A stretch of 64,000 bases of DNA from Planktotalea sp. (GTDB taxonomy: Bacteria > Pseudomonadota > Alphaproteobacteria > Rhodobacterales > Rhodobacteraceae): positions 1-64,000 of the forward strand of contig NZ_JABBAL010000006.1 of the NCBI RefSeq assembly GCF_018607995.1, in the 5' to 3' direction. Below are positions 1-9,175 of this stretch, piece by piece (position 1 is the stretch's first letter; every line of letters starts with the position of its first letter). The notes beneath the pieces are model-generated. The model ran no database searches. It was not told where the DNA came from and was given only the letters and a program-made list of their open reading frames with translations. Position numbers and translations under genes: made by a program.

Positions 1-331
1 CCGCAGTCACCCATGGAACAACTTCATATGCGATGCCTGCTGCGTTCAGCGCATCTGCCTCTTCTGCCCCACGCGCGCAGACTCCGGGATCGTCGCATTT
101 CAAACGCACGACGCGTTTTCCCTGCTTGGCCGCTGCAACGATCACACCAGAAATTTTGTCTTGTGGCCAATGATGGCAACCCGGCGCTTTACCTACGTAA
201 ACACGCTCGGCGTCGCGACGTGCGAGCTCGAGGATATCAAGGCCAACAAGACGGTCATAGTAGATAATATCGACCTCTCGTAAACGATGCACAACGCGCA
301 GAGTGATCGGGCGCACTTAATTACTTTTTAA
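1..331 (-). pseudogene. Uroporphyrinogen-III C-methyltransferase (CobA/SUMT)-like fragment, N-terminally truncated, runs off left edge
   Basis: Minus-strand translation reads ...SLLRVVHRLREVDIIYYDRLVGLDILELARRDAERVYVGKAPGCHHWPQDKISGVIVAAAKQGKRVVRLKCDDPGVCARGAEEADALNAAGIAYEVVPWVTA. TAA in frame at 329-331; the N-terminal glycine-rich SAM-binding segment is absent. Not in ORF track because it is open at the edge. Confidence 0.7.
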
Positions 332-548
332 AGTCAGAGGTTTGCTAAATTTCATCCGGTCCACTCATAGGCTCTATTTACTCTAACTTACATCCGACTT
401 TCTCTCTTCAGCCCCGATCTAGGCAGCTTTGCAAGTGATGTGTGCTAGCACCTCACGTCCAAATCAAATGACTTCATGAGCCGTAATGCGAAAGACAAAG
501 GATATCTCCCCTTGACTGCGTGTGGAGTTGCCTCTTAGCGTACAATAA

Positions 549-562
549 TTAACGCGCGATAA
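549..562. promoter_or_regulatory. Putative LacI-family operator TTAACGCGCGATAA
   Basis: Near-palindrome with CGCGCG core just upstream of lacI-type gene; near-identical copy at 1649-1662. Confidence 0.5.
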
Positions 563-567
563 AAATA

Positions 568-1617
568 ATGATATCAGGTGATAAAGTGGGACAGCCGAAA
601 ATTCGCAATATGGAAGAATTCGCAACTATAAGCGGAATTTCTCGCCCAACTATCTCCAAATATTTCAACAACCCCGAAAGCGTGCGCTCGTCCACCCGAG
701 CAAAGATTGAGGCCGCGCTGAAGCGGCACGACTATCAACCCAACGTTTTCGCGATGAACCAAAACAGGCGTACGACCAAGAATATTGGCGTGGTTGTCCC
801 AAACCTCGCCGATCCCTTTTTTTCTGAGATTGCGCGGCGCGTCGAATTAGCCTGTATTGACGCTGGCTATAGCCCCATCTTGCTGAGCTCTCACGGTAGC
901 GCCGAGATAGAGCGGGACAATCTCACATCCTTGCGTGCGCTTAAACCAGCTGGGGTCTTGCTCGCGCCGTTCGGACGTATGTCGGATGCTGAGGCCGTAC
1001 ACGCATTTGACGAGGATTTCCCGCTGGTGGTGTTTGACGCCAATATGAGCGGTGTTGGCCAAGCATTTGTTGGGACAGACAACGCCCAAAGCGTTGATTT
1101 AATGGTGGAATACCTTTGTCGCAGTGGCGAAGCGCCCTGTTTCTTTGAGATGAAATCACCCACTAACCCTAACGCCAACAAGCGTCGCCAAGCCTATATC
1201 GAAAGTATGGAACGCCACGGCCATGTGCCGCGTATCTATCAGGCGGAGGGTGAGGGTTGGAACTTTGAAGAGATTGGCAATGTTGAGGGCGGACGCCTTC
1301 TGGCGGCCAAAGCTTTTGAAACCAAAACTATTCTTTGCAGTAATGATCGTCTTGCTATTGGAATGTTGTCCGCGGCCTATGCTTTAGGTCTACGTATAGG
1401 GCACAACCCAGAGTGTGATTTACGTATTGCAGGGCACGACGATCATCCGTTCTCCAAATTCACCTGCCCGCCCCTTACCACGATTGCACAGGACTATGAG
1501 GCAATCGCGAATCGTGCGGTGTATGAGTTGTTCCGCACGTTGGAGACCGAAAATAGGTCAAAAGACCGCACTGAGACGACGTTTGATGGTCGTCTTATCA
1601 TGCGCGAGTCCGCTTAA
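568..1617 (+). CDS. LacI family transcriptional regulator
   Basis: N-terminal HTH (FATISGISRPTISKYFNNPESVRSSTRAKIEAAL) plus periplasmic-binding-like domain; next to polyol ABC operon. Confidence 0.9.
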   Translation: MISGDKVGQPKIRNMEEFATISGISRPTISKYFNNPESVRSSTRAKIEAALKRHDYQPNVFAMNQNRRTTKNIGVVVPNLADPFFSEIARRVELACIDAGYSPILLSSHGSAEIERDNLTSLRALKPAGVLLAPFGRMSDAEAVHAFDEDFPLVVFDANMSGVGQAFVGTDNAQSVDLMVEYLCRSGEAPCFFEMKSPTNPNANKRRQAYIESMERHGHVPRIYQAEGEGWNFEEIGNVEGGRLLAAKAFETKTILCSNDRLAIGMLSAAYALGLRIGHNPECDLRIAGHDDHPFSKFTCPPLTTIAQDYEAIANRAVYELFRTLETENRSKDRTETTFDGRLIMRESA

Positions 1618-1648
1618 GTCGTTGTTTGCACGCCCGCTTTAAACAAAA

Positions 1649-1662
1649 TTTACGCGCGCTAA
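1649..1662. promoter_or_regulatory. Putative LacI-family operator TTTACGCGCGCTAA
   Basis: Matches 12 of 14 positions of the 549-562 motif; upstream of the ABC operon. Confidence 0.5.
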
Positions 1663-1732
1663 TTTTTAATTGACTTCGCGTTATCGATTCCCCTAGTGTG
1701 GTCTTCATCACCCAACTAGGAGGAGATTTGGG

Positions 1733-3025
1733 ATGTCTATCAAGAAAGCACTATACGCTGCTACAGCGATGTCGCTTTTCGCAGCTGGCGGCGCGGTTGC
1801 CGACGGTCACGCGAAAGAGTTGACGATTGCGATCGTAAACAACGGTCACATGATCAACATGCAGAAAGTTGCAGAAGCTTACACAGAAGACACAGGCGTT
1901 AAGCTGAACTGGGTTTCTCTGGAAGAAGGCGTTCTTCGTGAGCAAGTAACGTCTGACACAGCAACCGGTGGTGGCCAGTACGACGTCATCAACATCGGCA
2001 TGCAAGAAGCACCAATCTGGGGCGCAGCAGGCTGGATCGAAGCTCTCGACTTCGGCGCAGAATATGACGCAGACGACATTCTGCCAGCAATCCGTGCGGG
2101 TCTCTCCCACGAAGGCACAATGTACGCAGCACCATTCTACGGTGAGTCTTCCATGGTTATGTACCGTAAAGACCTCACAGACGCTGCCGGCGTAACAATC
2201 GCTGACAACGACAGCTGGGACAACGTGAAAGCAGCAGCTGCTGCGATGCACAACCCAGATGCCGGCGTTTACGGTGCATGCTTGCGCGGTAAGCCAGGTT
2301 GGGGTGACAACATGGCGTTCGTCACAACAATGGTTAACTCTTTCGGTGGTGCTTGGTTCGACGCAGACTTCAAACCAACAATCAACTCCGACGAGTGGAA
2401 AGCAGCGATCAACTTCTACGTAGACCTGCTTGGCAACTACGGCCCTCCCGGCTCCGAAGGTAACTCCTTCAACGAGATCTTGGCTTTGTACAACGAAGGC
2501 AAGTGTGGCATGTGGATCGACGCGACAATCGCGGCATCTTTCCTTGAAGTTGACGGTGTAGCATACGCTCAGTCTCCAAACGCTGGTAACCCAGTGGGCG
2601 CGAACTGGCTGTGGGCATGGGCAATGGCTGTTCCAACAGGCACAGAGAACACTGCTGAAGCGAAAGCATTCATCGAGTGGGCAACGTCCAAAGAGTACGT
2701 CTACGCTGTAGCAACGCACCCTGATTTTGGCTGGTCTAAAGTGCCAACAGGCCAGCGTGCTTCAACGTACGCTCATAACGGCTTCAAAGAAGTAGCCGGT
2801 TTCGCAGCAGCAGAGATGGCGGCAATCGAGTCCGCAGCTCCTGAAGCGACAGACCTGAAGCCATATGTTGGTGTTCAGTTCGCAGCGATCCCTGAGTTCC
2901 CAGAAGTAGGCTCTGCAGTTGCTCAAGAGATCGCAGCGGCATTGTCCGGCGCGAAGTCTGTAGACGACGCTCTGGCGGCTTCTCAGGCAGCAGCTGAAGC
3001 GATCATGACAGAAGCAGGCTACTAA
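1733..3025 (+). CDS. smoE: Sugar/polyol ABC transporter substrate-binding protein (sorbitol/mannitol type)
   Basis: Signal peptide, extracellular solute-binding family 1 sequence; followed by two permeases, ATPase and polyol dehydrogenases; AGGAGG RBS upstream. Confidence 0.85.
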   Translation: MSIKKALYAATAMSLFAAGGAVADGHAKELTIAIVNNGHMINMQKVAEAYTEDTGVKLNWVSLEEGVLREQVTSDTATGGGQYDVINIGMQEAPIWGAAGWIEALDFGAEYDADDILPAIRAGLSHEGTMYAAPFYGESSMVMYRKDLTDAAGVTIADNDSWDNVKAAAAAMHNPDAGVYGACLRGKPGWGDNMAFVTTMVNSFGGAWFDADFKPTINSDEWKAAINFYVDLLGNYGPPGSEGNSFNEILALYNEGKCGMWIDATIAASFLEVDGVAYAQSPNAGNPVGANWLWAWAMAVPTGTENTAEAKAFIEWATSKEYVYAVATHPDFGWSKVPTGQRASTYAHNGFKEVAGFAAAEMAAIESAAPEATDLKPYVGVQFAAIPEFPEVGSAVAQEIAAALSGAKSVDDALAASQAAAEAIMTEAGY

Positions 3026-3043
3026 GTTCTGCCTTAAGATTTT

Positions 3044-3071
3044 GGAAGGCCCGGCCCTATTCGGGCCTTCC
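3044..3071 (+). terminator. Intercistronic hairpin/attenuator after binding protein gene
   Basis: GGAAGGCCCG-GCCCTATT-CGGGCCTTCC, 10-bp perfect stem. Confidence 0.7.
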
Positions 3072-3194
3072 ACTCTAAAAGATTGCTGAGCGTCGCGGCC
3101 TAAATAAACCGCCACACAACAGCATACCAATCATCATTCAGTTAAATTACTCTTGGAACACGCGAGCAATGTGCTTCGCAGGGGGTCTCTAGTC

Positions 3195-4133
3195 ATGTCT
3201 AACAGAACACTTCCACGCTTGCTTCAGTCTCCAGCAGTTTTCCTGCTATTGATCTGGATGCTAGTGCCGCTTTCGATGACGCTTTATTTCTCGTTTATTC
3301 GCTACGTGTTGAACAGCCTGCGCAAACCGGAGTGGACGACACCCGCGCTTAGTAACTGGCGTGGTTTTGGCAACTACGAGTTTGTTCTGAAGTCCAAAGA
3401 CTTTCTTTTCGCGATCCAGAACAGCCTGCTTATTGTGTGTAGTATTCTCTTCCTAACCGTGATCCTTGGCGTTCTGATCGCCGTGTTGATCAACAAGTCA
3501 TTCCCCGGACAAGGCATCGTTCGCGTTCTCTTGATCTCGCCCTTCTTCGTTATGCCTGCGGTGAACGCGGTTTTGTGGATCAATATGATTCTCGACCCAG
3601 TTCTAGGGCTTCAAGGTATCGCAGTCGGCGGTATCAACGACATGGTCGACGGACTTCGGGCCGCTCCCGGTATTGGATGGTTCTTCTCGCTTTGGCCTGA
3701 GCTGACCCCAATTTCGTTCCGCGCGACGCAAACCTCTGCCTATGCGGTGATCATCATGGTCACATGGCAGTGGACACCCTTCGCGGTTCTTATCTTCATG
3801 ACGTCTTTGCAATCCGAAGATCAGCAACAGAAAGAAGCAGCTATCCTTGATGGGGCCAGCACGTGGTCGCAGTTCCGCTTTCTTACGCTGCCACATTTGG
3901 GGCGACCCATTGCGATTGTGGTGATGATCCAAGCGATTTTCCATCTCTCACTTTATGCAGAGATCGAGATTGTGAGCCGCGGCAACGGCAATAAAAACCT
4001 GCCTTATCTGATTGGTGAATTTGCCAACAACAACATCGGTGCAGCTTCCGCGACTGGAATCTTCGCCGTCATCCTTGCCAACATCGTAGCGATCTTCTTG
4101 CTGCGTATGGTTGGCAAGACATTGATGGAGTAA
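3195..4133 (+). CDS. smoF: Sugar ABC transporter permease
   Basis: Binding-protein-dependent permease sequence with EAAILDGAS loop; start chosen at MSNRTLPR within ORF 3153-4133. Confidence 0.85.
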   Translation: MSNRTLPRLLQSPAVFLLLIWMLVPLSMTLYFSFIRYVLNSLRKPEWTTPALSNWRGFGNYEFVLKSKDFLFAIQNSLLIVCSILFLTVILGVLIAVLINKSFPGQGIVRVLLISPFFVMPAVNAVLWINMILDPVLGLQGIAVGGINDMVDGLRAAPGIGWFFSLWPELTPISFRATQTSAYAVIIMVTWQWTPFAVLIFMTSLQSEDQQQKEAAILDGASTWSQFRFLTLPHLGRPIAIVVMIQAIFHLSLYAEIEIVSRGNGNKNLPYLIGEFANNNIGAASATGIFAVILANIVAIFLLRMVGKTLME

Positions 4134-4138
4134 CGGAC

Positions 4139-4972
4139 ATGGCGATTGTTGCACAATCTTCGAAATACGGACAAATCAGCCGCACTCTTCTGGCTTGGAT
4201 TGTTGGGTTATTGTTTTTCTTCCCGATCTTCTGGCTTGTCCTGACAAGCTTTAAGACCGATGCGGATGCGGTGAAGCCGGAGTTCTTGTTCTTCTTCACA
4301 CCAACGCTAGAGAACTACACCAACATGACCGAGAACTATAACTATTGGCGCTTTGCGACCAATTCAGTCATCACCTCGGTGTTCGCGACGATCTTCGCGC
4401 TCGCAGTTGGTATTCCTTGCGCCTACTCCATGGCGTTCAACCCTACGCGGGCCACCAAAGACGTGTTGATGTGGATGCTCTCCACTAAGATGCTTCCTGC
4501 GGCCGCAGTACTTTACCCGATGACCTTCCTGACCAAAAGTCTCGGGCTGTTTGACACCCACTTCATGGTCATTGTGGTTCTGTGCCTGATTAACCTGCCG
4601 ATCGTGATCTGGATGCTCTTCACCTACTTCAAAGAGATTCCGAAAGAGATCATCGAAGCGGGCCAAATGGACGGCGTGAACACATGGGGCGAGATCAAAG
4701 AGATCCTCATCCCACTCGCATGGGGCGGCATCGCATCAACCGCATTGCTCTGCTTTATCTTTTGCTGGAACGAAGCGTATTGGACGGTGCGCCTGACGAC
4801 GACAGATGCAGCGACCTTGTCGAAACTCATCGAAGGAAACCGCGCACCAGAGGGCTTGTTCTTCGGACGCCTCTCCGCCGTCTCCGCAGCCGCCGTAGGC
4901 CCGATCATCGTGCTGGGTTGGTTCTGCCAGAAACAATTGGTCCAAGGCCTCAGCTTTGGCGCCGTCAAGTAA
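4139..4972 (+). CDS. smoG: Carbohydrate ABC transporter permease
   Basis: Multi-TM permease with EAGQMDGVNTWGEI loop; operon position. Confidence 0.85.
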   Translation: MAIVAQSSKYGQISRTLLAWIVGLLFFFPIFWLVLTSFKTDADAVKPEFLFFFTPTLENYTNMTENYNYWRFATNSVITSVFATIFALAVGIPCAYSMAFNPTRATKDVLMWMLSTKMLPAAAVLYPMTFLTKSLGLFDTHFMVIVVLCLINLPIVIWMLFTYFKEIPKEIIEAGQMDGVNTWGEIKEILIPLAWGGIASTALLCFIFCWNEAYWTVRLTTTDAATLSKLIEGNRAPEGLFFGRLSAVSAAAVGPIIVLGWFCQKQLVQGLSFGAVK

Positions 4973-4993
4973 TACCGAGAATAGGATAATATC

Positions 4994-5998
4994 ATGGGAC
5001 GTATCGTACTTGAACATGTGACCAAAAGCTTCGGCAACACACAAGTGATCCCACCATTGGATCTTACGATTGAAGACGGTGAGTTCGCAGTCTTCGTTGG
5101 ACCCTCAGGGTGTGGAAAGTCCACCCTCTTGCGCCTGATTGCAGGCCTTGAGGACACGACATCCGGCAAGGTTGTGATCGACGATCAGGATATGACGGAA
5201 ATCTCGCCCTCCAAGCGCGGCTTGGCGATGGTGTTTCAGTCATACGCGCTTTACCCGCATATGACTGTGCGCAAAAACATCGCCTTCCCAATGCGTATGG
5301 CAGGCATGAGCGAAGAAGAGCAGAACAAGCGTATTGAAACGGCGGCGGCCTCTCTGAACCTCACCGATTATCTGGACCGCAAACCGGGTCAGTTGTCTGG
5401 TGGTCAGCGTCAGCGTGTGGCGATTGGCCGTGCGATTGTGCGTGATCCGTCTGCGTTCTTGTTCGACGAGCCGCTTTCAAACCTCGACGCTGCTTTGCGT
5501 GTTGGAATGCGTCTTGAGATCACCGAGATGCATGAGCGTATGCAGACTACGATGATCTACGTGACACACGACCAAGTCGAAGCGATGACTATGGCCAACA
5601 AAATCGTCGTGCTGCAAGCTGGCGTAATCGAGCAAGTGGGCTCGCCACTGGAGCTGTATCACAAGCCACGCAACAAGTTTGTTGCAGGCTTTATTGGCAG
5701 CCCAAAGATGAACCTGATCGAAGGTGCAGAAGCGAAAAAGCATAACGCAGAAACGATTGGCATCCGTCCAGAACACGTCGTTGTCTCTAATACAGATGGT
5801 CTTTGGAAGGGCACAGTTGGTGTGGCCGAGCATCTGGGTTCTGATACTTTCGTGCACGTCCATGGCATCGAGGGCTGTGATCCAATGACAGTGCGCGCCG
5901 CCGGGGACGCCACGTTCAAGCATGGTGAGGATATTTATCTCACACCAGACGAGACGCAGATCCACAAGTTCGACGCCGCTGGTTTGCGGATCGAGTAA
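4994..5998 (+). CDS. smoK: ABC transporter ATP-binding protein (UgpC/MalK type)
   Basis: Walker [10 protein letters not shown], signature LSGGQRQRV, Walker [12 protein letters not shown]. Confidence 0.9.
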   Translation: MGRIVLEHVTKSFGNTQVIPPLDLTIEDGEFAVFVGPSGCGKSTLLRLIAGLEDTTSGKVVIDDQDMTEISPSKRGLAMVFQSYALYPHMTVRKNIAFPMRMAGMSEEEQNKRIETAAASLNLTDYLDRKPGQLSGGQRQRVAIGRAIVRDPSAFLFDEPLSNLDAALRVGMRLEITEMHERMQTTMIYVTHDQVEAMTMANKIVVLQAGVIEQVGSPLELYHKPRNKFVAGFIGSPKMNLIEGAEAKKHNAETIGIRPEHVVVSNTDGLWKGTVGVAEHLGSDTFVHVHGIEGCDPMTVRAAGDATFKHGEDIYLTPDETQIHKFDAAGLRIE

Positions 5999-6768
5999 TG
6001 CAACTGGCCGGCAAAACAGCGCTGATCACTGGGGCCGCCCGAGGCATTGGGCGGGCCTTTGCTGAGGCCTATATCGCCGAAGGGGCGCGTGTAGCGATTG
6101 CAGATATCGACGACGTACGAGCTGCAACAACTGCTGAGGAGTTAGGTGATCATGCTATTGCTGTGCATATGGATGTCACCGATCCGACAAGCATTGACGG
6201 CGCGGTTGCGGCGACTATTGAACAGCTTGGCCATATCGATATTCTGATCAACAACGCCGCCCTCTTTACTGCCGCTCCCATCGTCGAGATAGAGCGCGCG
6301 GAGTATCAACGCTTGTTCGACATCAACGTCTCCGGCACCCTGTTCACCCTGCAAGCGGTGGCACGCCACATGATCGAACGCGGCCAAGGCGGCAAGATCA
6401 TCAACATGGCCTCGCAAGCTGGTCGTCGCGGTGAACCACTTGTGGCTGTCTATTGTGCGACCAAGGCGGCAGTGATCAGCCTGACCCAATCCGCAGGTCT
6501 CGATTTGATCAAAAACGGGATCAACGTCAACGCGATCTCCCCCGGTGTGGTGGACGGTGAACATTGGGACGGCGTGGACGCGTTCTTTGCCAAGCATGAG
6601 AACAAAGCACCGGGACAAAAGAAGAAAGAGGTCGGCGCAGCCGTGCCTTACGGGCGCATGGGCACGGCCCAAGACCTCACCGGCATGGCTGTCTTTTTGG
6701 CCAGTGACGCGGCAGATTACATCGTCGCGCAAACATACAATGTGGATGGTGGACAATGGATGAGCTGA
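5998..6768 (+). CDS. smoS: SDR oxidoreductase, L-iditol/sorbitol 2-dehydrogenase-like
   Basis: TGAARGIG and YCATKAA motifs; start codon overlaps smoK stop. Confidence 0.85.
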   Translation: MQLAGKTALITGAARGIGRAFAEAYIAEGARVAIADIDDVRAATTAEELGDHAIAVHMDVTDPTSIDGAVAATIEQLGHIDILINNAALFTAAPIVEIERAEYQRLFDINVSGTLFTLQAVARHMIERGQGGKIINMASQAGRRGEPLVAVYCATKAAVISLTQSAGLDLIKNGINVNAISPGVVDGEHWDGVDAFFAKHENKAPGQKKKEVGAAVPYGRMGTAQDLTGMAVFLASDAADYIVAQTYNVDGGQWMS

Positions 6769-8246
6769 TCTCCCTTTCGAATGCGACTTTGGATCAACTG
6801 AACCTTGAACACCCGCAATATGATCGCACCGCCCTCACCCCCGGCATCGTGCATATTGGCGTTGGCAACTTTCACCGCGCGCATCAGGCGTGGTATTTGC
6901 ATCGCTTGATGCAAGCAGGCGAGGCCCATGACTGGGCCATCATCGGCGCTGGCGTACGGCCATATGATGCGGTCATGCGTGAAAAGCTACTGGCGCAAGA
7001 TTGCCTGACAACTTTGGTTGAATTGGACCCAGATAATGTTTCTGCGGAGGTCGTCGGGTCTATGATCGATTACCTGCCTATTGAAGAAGGGAATGCGCCA
7101 CTCATCGCACAAATGGCAGATCCTGCCATTCGTATTGTTGCGATGACGGTCACTGAAAGTGGCTATTACATCGACCCCGTCACAAAGGGTTTTGACGCAG
7201 CACACCCTGATTTGCAGCACGATGCCGCCCACCCCGACACGCCTGGCACGGCTTTTGGCGCACTGGTTGCAGCCCTCAAGCTACGCCGCGCGGCAGGTCA
7301 TGCGCCTTTCACGGTGTTGAGCTGTGATAACTTGCAAGGCAACGGCGATATCTTGCGCCAGACCGTCGTGTCCTTAGCGCGCCTCTCTGATCCTGAGCTT
7401 GCGGATTGGATCGATGCACATGTAACCTTCCCGAACTCTATGGTCGATTGCATCGCTCCTGCGACGGGTCCGAAAGAGCTGGCCCTTGCGCATGATTTCG
7501 GGATCAAAGACACAGCTGTGGTCACGCACGAAGCCTTTCGCCAATGGGTGATAGAAGACAAGTTCTGCGCAGGCCGCCCCGCCTGGGACACGGTTGGTGC
7601 AACCTTTTCCGATGAAGTGCACGCGTTTGAGACCATGAAAATCCGCATTTTGAACGCGGGTCATCAGGTAATTGCAAATGTGGGTGAAACGCTGAGTGTT
7701 AAAACAATTGCAGGCTGCATGGCGCATCCTGCGATCCGTGCCTTCTTTGGCAAGGTCGAGCGCGAAGAGATTGCGCCGACTGTGGCACCTGTTCCCGGCA
7801 AAACACCCGCCGCTTATGTTGATTTGATCGAAGCTCGTTTCTCGAACCCGCGCATCGTGGATACAACCCGCCGCGTCGCCTTTGACGGGTCTGCGCGCCA
7901 CACGGGCTTCGTATTACCTATCCTGCGTGATCAACTCGCAGCAGAACGATCCGTAAGCGGCCTTGCCTTGGTTGAAGCCCTGTGGGCGCGAATGTGCGCG
8001 GGCACGCGCGAAGACGGCTCGGAAATTGAGGCGAACGACCCGATTTGGAACGAGCTGCAGACCGCGGCACTGTCTGCGAAGACCCAGCCCACCACATGGC
8101 TGGATCAGAGCAATATCTACGGTGATTTGTACAATGCAGAGCCATTTCGCGACGCTTTTTGCTATTGGCTCGCAATTATTTGGGATCAGGGCTGCATTGC
8201 GGCGATGAATGAATACATCGCCCTGGATCATCAAAAATCTGCGTGA
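6756..8246 (+). CDS. mtlK: Mannitol 2-dehydrogenase family protein
   Basis: IVHIGVGNFHRAHQAWYLHRL and KIRILNAGHQ motifs; 13-bp overlap with smoS. Confidence 0.88.
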   Translation: MDELISLSNATLDQLNLEHPQYDRTALTPGIVHIGVGNFHRAHQAWYLHRLMQAGEAHDWAIIGAGVRPYDAVMREKLLAQDCLTTLVELDPDNVSAEVVGSMIDYLPIEEGNAPLIAQMADPAIRIVAMTVTESGYYIDPVTKGFDAAHPDLQHDAAHPDTPGTAFGALVAALKLRRAAGHAPFTVLSCDNLQGNGDILRQTVVSLARLSDPELADWIDAHVTFPNSMVDCIAPATGPKELALAHDFGIKDTAVVTHEAFRQWVIEDKFCAGRPAWDTVGATFSDEVHAFETMKIRILNAGHQVIANVGETLSVKTIAGCMAHPAIRAFFGKVEREEIAPTVAPVPGKTPAAYVDLIEARFSNPRIVDTTRRVAFDGSARHTGFVLPILRDQLAAERSVSGLALVEALWARMCAGTREDGSEIEANDPIWNELQTAALSAKTQPTTWLDQSNIYGDLYNAEPFRDAFCYWLAIIWDQGCIAAMNEYIALDHQKSA

Positions 8247-8290
8247 CCCGCCAAACCAACTTTACTAATGAAGCCAACGATGCGTACGCA

Positions 8291-8915
8291 TCAGCCAAAC
8301 ACACTGATGTATTCGCTCACGCCAATACCAAAGCGGCGCTGAAACGCGCGGCGCATGCGTTGAAGGTCGCCAAACCCGCTATAAATCGCGACCTGTTTGG
8401 GCACTATTCGATCCGCCCAAAGCCCGCGCGCATGATCAACGCGCACGCGCTCGACGAATTGTGCAGGCGTTTCTTGCAGTGTTTGCTTGAAATGACGCGA
8501 CAAGGTGCGTGCGTTCATGCCAGCAGTTGAGGCGAGTTCGTCCAAGGTCAAGTTCAAATGGGGTTGCGTCACGACTTGTTCGATCAAGCGCGAAAGGCGG
8601 TCACTACCGCTAAATTGTCCCGCAAGATGAATGGAATACTGGCTTTGTCCGCCGGTTCTACGCAATTGCACCACCAACTCACGCGCGACCTCTAGCGCTG
8701 AAGCCTGCCCGCAATCGCGCGCAATGATCGACAGAGCCAGATCAATGCCTGTCGTGATCCCTGCGGAGGTGAATATCTGACCATCCAAGACGCAGATCTT
8801 ATCAAGATCTCAATCAACGTGTTAATATTCATTCGCATCATCCGCACGCGACCAATGGGTCGTTGCTTTGTGCCCATCAAGCCCCCTGCCGCCGCCAAAA
8901 CCATCGCACCTTTGG
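8291..8915 (-). pseudogene. GlxA-type AraC family regulator remnant (PfpI/DJ-1 domain almost absent)
   Basis: C-terminal AraC HTH intact (LDELASTAGMNARTLSRHFKQTLQETPAQFVERVR). Upstream in the same frame HKATTHWSRADDANEY*HVD*DLDKICVLDGQIFTSAG with stops TAA 8822-8824 and TGA 8810-8812. The GAMVLAAAGG segment lies in another frame. No further DJ-1 domain upstream. Confidence 0.75.
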
Positions 8916-9175
8916 AGGACGGAGCGGTTTTTCTGGTGGTTTTCCTCCCTAATACATAGTTTTCCAGATCAAACGGAGTTTGATATGGTAATGCAGATCA
9001 CAGAGGTCCAATTCTTGCGAACGAATGAAGCGGCGCAAAAGGAGATGGTGGAAAACTATGTCGGGCTGCCCTATTAACCAGGCTAGAGCAAACCCGACCT
9101 AAATAATCAGACTTTTTTTCTACGCGGGCACGAGGTAGAAACGCGCCAAACGCATTGAATGGTTGGCGCAAACGC

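Noticed and set aside
1751-2719. 322-codon minus-strand ORF opposite the substrate-binding protein gene
   Set aside because: Cys-rich, low-complexity translation antisense to a clear SBP; explained by strong codon bias of smoE leaving the antisense frame open.
5477-5965. 162-codon minus-strand ORF inside the ABC ATPase gene
   Set aside because: Antisense shadow ORF; no recognisable domain, and the sense strand has all ATPase motifs.
8984-9077. Short ORF MVMQITEVQFLRTNEAAQKEMVENYVGLPY
   Set aside because: Protein-like but only 30 codons and unassigned; probably debris in the decayed segment. Not called as a gene.
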